A stretch of 64,000 nucleotides of DNA from Paratrimastix pyriformis (Eukaryota > Preaxostyla > Paratrimastigidae): the NCBI GenBank assembly GCA_027972325.1, contig JAPMOS010000001.1, positions 1,405,821-1,469,820 on the forward strand, given 5' to 3'. Position 1 is the first letter of the stretch, and every line of letters begins with the position of its first letter. Under the pieces are notes generated by a model. That model was given only the letters and a program-made list of their open reading frames with translations, made no database searches and was not told the origin of the DNA. The translations under genes were made by a program, and so were the position numbers. This document shows positions 59,945 through 64,000 of the stretch, piece after piece.

Positions 59945-61816
59945 CAGCCCACCCCGGGATGCAGCTGGACGGGCGCCCCCTGGTGGTGTCGCCTGGCCTG
60001 AGCAAGGAGGGCATGGCCCGACTAAAGGAGGCCGGCATCAAGACCACCGGCAACGACCCCCGCAACCTCTACCTCGCCCTGGAAGGCGGTCCGCCGGCCC
60101 CCCTCATCGCCCTCCTGACCGATCATCGCGCCCTTTATGCCCGCCCATTTGCTTGCCCGCCCATTTGCTTGCCCGCCCATTTGCTTGCCCGCCCTTCTGC
60201 TGGCTGCTCATTCGCCTGCTGCTGGCTGCTCGTGCGGGGGGCAGTGATCCTCCGCAACTCGCCCGCCGCTGAGGGCATGGACGCCGCCGATTGGTCCCGC
60301 CGCGAAAGTCTGCTCCTCGCCCCCAAGCCCTGCTCCTCGCCCCCAGCCCTGCTCCTCGCCCCCAGCCCTGCTCCTCGCCCCCCCAGCCCTGCTCCTCGCC
60401 CCCAGCCCTGCTCCTCGCCCCCCCAGCCCTGCTCCTCGCCCCCCAAGCCCTGCTCCTCGCCCCCCCAGCCCTGCTCCTCGCCCCTCACGCTTCCCGTGTG
60501 CCGTGCAGAGGCCGAGGCCCAAAAGCGGACCAAGCTCAACGACCCCGACACGTTCGTCTCGACGACCCGGCTGTGCCTCCACAACCTCCCCGTCCGCATG
60601 GACGAGGAGGAGCTGCGGCTGCTGGCCCGGCGGGCCTCGGGGGGCGGCTCCATCAAGCAGGTCAAGATCGTCCGCGACCCCGAGGTCACCGAGCCCGATG
60701 GGCGCGGTCGCTCCCGTGGTTTCGGTCCGCCGCCCCCGCGCTCCCCGCTCCTTCCGCTGGCATTCCCCCACGCTGCTGCATTCCCACGCTGCTGCATCTC
60801 CCCACGCTTCTGCATCCCCCACGCTGACCATCGGCAGGCTTCGTGGAGTTCCGCAAGCACCACCACGCCCTGCGTGCGCTGCGTGCCCTCAACAACAACC
60901 CCACCGTCTTCACGGTGTTCCTCGACCCCGATTGGTCCGCCCCGCCCTCTGACCTTCGCCCCGCCCACATGCTGCCCCTCTTTGGAGGGCCATCGCCCAC
61001 TTGCGGCCGCCCCGGCCCACCCCGGCCACCGCCCACCCCAGGGAGGCCAAACACCCGGCCAAGCAACCCCAGCCTGCCCAAGCCAAGGCCCCCCAGTCCA
61101 AGCAGGGCCCCAAGGGCAGATCGGCCCCGGCTGAGCAGGCAAAGTCCGAGGCCGAGGAGGAGGGCGAGGAGGGCGAGGAGGGCGAGGAGGGCGAGGCGGA
61201 TGCCCAAGACGACGACATCCCCGACGACGCCTCCACCAGCGACGAGGAGCCGCCCCGGCGGGGCAGGCAGCAGCAGCCGGTGGGGCCCCGCAGGAAGGGC
61301 CCCCAGCCCGAGGCCCAGTCGGTGCACCCCAACCGGCGCCTCATCGTCGAGTTCGCTGTCGAGCGGCGCAGCGCCCTGAAGCGGCTCCACCAGGTGATGA
61401 GCTTCGGGGGGCTGAGCAAGGACCGGTTCCAGTTCAAGCAGAAGCTGCTCGCCGACCGGCGCGAGAAGAAGAAGCAGCACAAGCAGCTCGTCAGGGTCCG
61501 CCCGCCCGCCCGGCCCCCGCCCGCCCAGCTTCTTCACTGCTCCGCCTCCCTCCCTCCGCTCCTGGGCATATGGGCATATGGGCATGGGCAGGACATGAAG
61601 AAGGCCCGCAAGGAGGAGATGGAGAAGAAACGCGACGAGGAGCGGGCCCGGGCCCGCCAGGCCAAGAAGGAGGCCAACCAGGCCGCCCAGCGGGCCGCCT
61701 CCAAGAAGGGCGGCCGCAAGGGGACAGAGGCCGACGAGGCGATGCCCCGCCGCCGAAGGCGCGATGCCGATAGCGATGCCGGTACCAAGAGGAGACGTAC
61801 CACCAAGAAGAGGTGA
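57894..61816 (+). CDS. RBM28: Nucleolar RRM protein RBM28/Nop4-like
   Basis: Multi-RRM protein of ribosome biogenesis. The start MPQQTSRRSRLIIRNVPFK (57894) enters RRM1 (ATAEELKKKLEAVGTLAEFN, RGFAFVQF, IRGRPIIVDWALSKDRY). An acidic Asp/Glu block (58820-59075) follows, then RRM2 (GRTLFVRNLNMDTTNETLK, FAKYGPLQYAMAVTDPNTGR, SRGTAFVRF, LDGRPLVVSPGLSK), NDPRNLYLALEG, RRM3 ([40 protein letters not shown]) and NRRLIVEFAVE, ending in a Lys/Arg-rich nucleolar-type tail at 61816. This order matches RBM28/Nop4. Introns begin GTCTGGGC, GTCCGCGT, GTCTGTCG-like or GTCCGCC and hold large repeats. An alternative ATG at 57769 (MASRGGRGKRA) would need an intron with a weak acceptor. Some borders are approximate. 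Confidence 0.85.
58208..58575. repeat. CCCTCGTGCCCTGTC-type minisatellite in an RBM28 intron
   Basis: Some 370 bp of CCCCTCGTCCCCT and CCCCTCGTGCCCTGTC units in mixed order within the intron that splits RRM1. Confidence 0.85.
59300..59445. repeat. 21-bp minisatellite in an RBM28 intron
   Basis: About six copies of a unit containing CCCCATGCCCCGTCACACC. Confidence 0.85.
59864..59943. repeat. CTGC tetranucleotide array in an RBM28 intron
   Basis: About nineteen perfect CTGC copies (CCTG in another phase) directly before the acceptor of the exon encoding GMQLDGRPLVV. The run ends CTGCCTCGCAG, so the array doubles as the polypyrimidine-like tract. Confidence 0.9.
60318..60484. repeat. ~20-bp CCCCAGCCCTGCTCCTCGCC minisatellite in an RBM28 intron
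   Basis: Eight copies with C-run length variation. Confidence 0.85.
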
Positions 61817-62030
61817 CCGACGGCTGGACTTCGCATTTCTCCTCCCTCTCCCCCATTCCAATGAAAACGACGTCGAAGAATCTGGACAGACCTTCCGGCA
61901 ACATGGCTGAATTCACCACGCGGCACCCTTTGTGGAACCTATTAGGTGATTGCCTTCGAAGAAAATGAAATCTCCAGCGAACGAACCTCGACAGGGAATT
62001 TGACAGAGGGAAAGCGCGATTCCCTCGGCA

Positions 62031-62957
62031 ATGGAAGTTCTCCTTGGTGCCCCAAACCGGGCGGCCCTTGACAACATTCTCGATGAGACTTTCACTCATC
62101 GTCATGACCGCGACTTCCCAGCAGAAAAATTCCAAAGGATCCAAGACACACTCAAAATTTCCCAGGAGCAGGCGATGAATGTCCGTTATTAACGATCTTT
62201 GTTCTCATCTGCCACTTTTTCAGCTTCGGAGGACTTTGACCACTTTTATTCAGCAATGCCTCTCTCTCCCATCTTTTGAAAAAGAGGCTGTGCAAACCCT
62301 CTTCCCATCAGGTTTCCATCCTCAGCTTCAGGTTTGAAGCTTCCTTTCTCCGGACTTATGCCTTATTGAACTATTCGTCAACATCATATTCTTCCTTCTC
62401 TCTTCCTATCTTCCACTCCCACAGAATCTTCTCTCGGCGCTCGTTGCCAGCAAACTTCCCTCCTGGCGTGAGGCTTCCCTTGCCGGGGTGGTCGGCCTCC
62501 CCAAATACCGCGGCGTAGAATGGAGGTCCGTTATGTTTGGTCAACCATCCCTCATCGAACGGCGTGCCGCCAGTCGCCTGCCCGCGGTGCGGAGCCTGAT
62601 GAACTCCTTCTCCCCTGGGTGCAGCATTAACCTGAAGAGTGCCAGCAACGCCGCCCCTGCCCAGGGAAGCTCGGTTCCCTCAGCTGTGGTGCGTCTGCAG
62701 GTCTGCTGATGCCCACCAGACGAATGCGTCCGACCCTTGCCCGGCGCCTCGCACGTCGGCCTAGCCCCCTGCTCTTCATCATCTCTCCGCTGCGGCTCCT
62801 CTCTGGCTGGGTGGCACAGCTGGAGAAGCCTTCTGGTAGGGTGGGGAGCCGCGCCCAGCAGGAGGAGGTCGTCTTCGAGTTGAGTCCGGGGCCGCTGCAG
62901 GTGATGCTGGAGGGGCTGGGGAAAATTAAGGATCAGCTCCAGTCCATCGCCGGTTGA
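62031..62957 (+). CDS. COMMD9: COMM-domain protein, COMMD9-like
   Basis: Commander (CCC) complex subunits have a small helical N-domain and a C-terminal COMM domain and act in endosomal recycling. From the ATG at 62031: MEVLLGAPNRAALDNILD, ISQEQAMN, LRRTLTTFIQQCLSLPSFEK, EAVQTLFPSGFHPQLQ, NLLSALVASKLPSWREASLA, GVVGLPKYRGVEWR, SINLKSAS, VVRLQ, LEKPSGRV and FELSPGPLQVMLEGLGKIKD plus QLQSIAG. Human COMMD9 has ALFPENFHQNLKNLL, TWRTEAQANQISLPRLVDLD and MLDGLGRIRDQLSAVA at matching places. Introns start GTCCGTTA, GTTTGAAG, GTCCGTTA and GTCTGCTG. Length about 200 residues, as in the family. Confidence 0.85.
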
Positions 62958-63544
62958 CCCGGCCCGCTACCGGTGGTGGGGGTCGGGCCGGGGACTGATG
63001 GAGGCCAGCATGGCATGGCCCAATAACTAGCGTGGGGTGACGCGTGTCATGTCGAGCTGCTAATGGTGCGGTATCTGTACTTGGAAGACCTTCCGCGACT
63101 CAACCTGGCATCTTCATTCGCCAAGGCGTGGGGGTGGCAGATGGATTTTTGGATACTAGCAGGGGAGTTGGGAGCGGTGAAGAATGCACTGCTTCTCCGC
63201 CGTGGCACGGCAACAAGTCTTCTCTAGTCAATGAAATATTGAAACTATTCTCCGTGGAACCTCAGTAAAATACGTTCGTCTCGAAAGAAACCCAGCTTGG
63301 CCTAACTTTTCGGAGCTTTGTGGTTGGGAACGCTGCGAACCATCCCAAAGCCGTTGGGCACGCAAGCGATCTGTGAATCCTTGAGGTCGAGTTCCTGACT
63401 TTCAATATCTCAAAAAAACAAAAAAACAAAAAATGGCGTCCCTCAAAGGATTTCCGCCTGCCGTCGCGACGCTGGGAGCTTTCCTGAGCGTATCAGTTTT
63501 AAACCTACCGGATAGTTTTATTAACCTTAAGTGTTTGGTTGGCT
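62958..63544. other. Intergenic region; no supported gene
   Basis: Contains an A-rich run (63411-63432) and short open frames on both strands. A minus-strand frame at about 63310-63405 (reading LDLKDSQIACVPNGFGMVRS) looks protein-like but cannot be linked to a start. Nothing else is supported. Confidence 0.4.
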
Positions 63545-64000
63545 ATGTCGCGAGCTTGGGAGAGAGGGCTTTCTCCCACTGCCACCAAATTGCGTCTGTG
63601 ATCACTGCGGTTCTTCCATTTATTTTCCTTGAAAATCAGCCATTCCTCTCCCCCCGCTTTCATCGACTCCTCTTTCGACGCGAGCCGCCCAGCTCCGCCC
63701 GCGTTCAATTTCTTCCGGGTTTCCGCCATCTCCTCAACCTCCGCCGCCACCTCTACCTGCACTTGCGACTGACCAGCAGCCGGCACCGGGTTTGGTGATT
63801 ATTCATGTCTTTGATGCAGCCCGCAACCAGACCCGTGATTTCTCCTGTCAACGAGACGTACTACTCGCCGGTATGAGCTTTTTTCGAGCATATCTGGCCC
63901 CAACCACAGGAGCTGAAGGGGTGTCGATCACTGTGCATTGTGATTGTGCCGTTTTCGAGATGCTGATGGGGTACATCAAGAGCCGTGTCCTCCCGCACAT
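63545..64000 (+). CDS. SANBR-like BTB (DUF3342) protein, 3' partial
   Basis: The ATG at 63545 (MSRAWERGLSPTATKL) splices over an intron (63594-63639, donor GTCTGTGA) to a Pro-rich leader (FPPSPQPPPPPLPALA). It then continues to VIIHVFDAARNQTRDFSCQR, DVLLAGMSFFRAYLA, ISVHCD-like SITVHCDCAVFEMLMGYIKS and beyond the window edge. This matches the BTB-like DUF3342 domain of SANBR/KIAA1841 proteins (VIHVCDE-x-K...DFTCPRDLL...MKYF...VDISVHCDVHIFDWL). The vertebrate protein also has a SANT domain, which is not seen in this fragment. The function in protists is unknown. Confidence 0.72.

Noticed and set aside
63044-63268. Plus-strand frame after COMMD9
   Set aside because: It has no in-frame ATG with a usable length and no homology, and is not joined to COMMD9, whose COMM domain is already complete.
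63505-63786. Minus-strand frame starting MAETRKKLNAGG
   Set aside because: It overlaps the plus-strand SANBR-like exons, which have a domain match and an intron with the standard donor; the minus frame has no recognised homology.

Overview
The window is about 64 kb of nuclear DNA from a unicellular eukaryote with a very GC-rich, intron-dense and compact genome. Ribosomal protein S13, the mRNA cap methyltransferase, Tudor-SN, PTB, RBM28, the GPI-anchor subunit PIG-P, COMMD9 and BRAP2 homologues are all cut by spliceosomal introns. A GARP (SHLQK) DNA-binding protein, a GOST-type seven-helix protein and huge beta-helix receptor kinases complete a gene set typical of a free-living heterotrophic protist. 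A GC-rich metamonad such as a preaxostylan is one possibility, but this is only a guess: nothing here is species-diagnostic. I see no rRNA, tRNA, mobile element or CRISPR array.

Layout. 1-7.6 kb: a very long Ala/Pro-rich protein ending in kelch repeats (5' end outside the window). 7.6-9.2 kb: seven-helix GPR180/TMEM145-like protein. 9.4-11.2 kb: a small unknown gene divergent from a cap guanine-N7 methyltransferase. 11.6-15.8 kb: PIGP divergent from SND1. 16.1-17.7 kb: GARP factor. 17.9-19.8 kb: MDR-family reductase with an Ala-Pro leader. 20.2-22.7 kb: MYND protein divergent from a small membrane protein. 23.0-27.3 kb: BRAP2. 27.4-46.6 kb: two giant head-to-head paralogous receptor-like kinases with beta-helix ectodomains, the left one a pseudokinase. 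46.9-50.6 kb: RPS13, RNA 3'-phosphate cyclase and a small Ser/Pro-rich gene. 50.7-52.2 kb: a WWE-DCUN1 fusion. 52.5-54.7 kb: two head-to-head T1/BTB genes. 55.0-56.7 kb: PTB. 57.3-61.8 kb: a small unknown gene and RBM28/Nop4. 62.0-63.0 kb: COMMD9. 63.5 kb to the end: the start of a SANBR-like (DUF3342) BTB gene.

The strongest unusual signal is in splicing. When introns are placed by joining conserved protein frames, nearly all begin GTYYGY (GTCCGC, GTCTGC, GTCTGT, GTTTGT and, less often, GTCGGC) instead of GTRAGT, in GC-rich and GC-moderate genes alike. The invariant GT and +5 G are kept, but +3 and +4 are pyrimidines. Other large-scale patterns are: introns that each carry a private micro- or minisatellite, including about 675 bp of pure ACC repeat; divergent start codons only about 20-80 bp apart; and genes whose 5' ends have moderate GC while their bodies are extremely GC-rich.

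Exons were joined by eye. Exon borders in the giant genes, and some 5' ends, are approximate.
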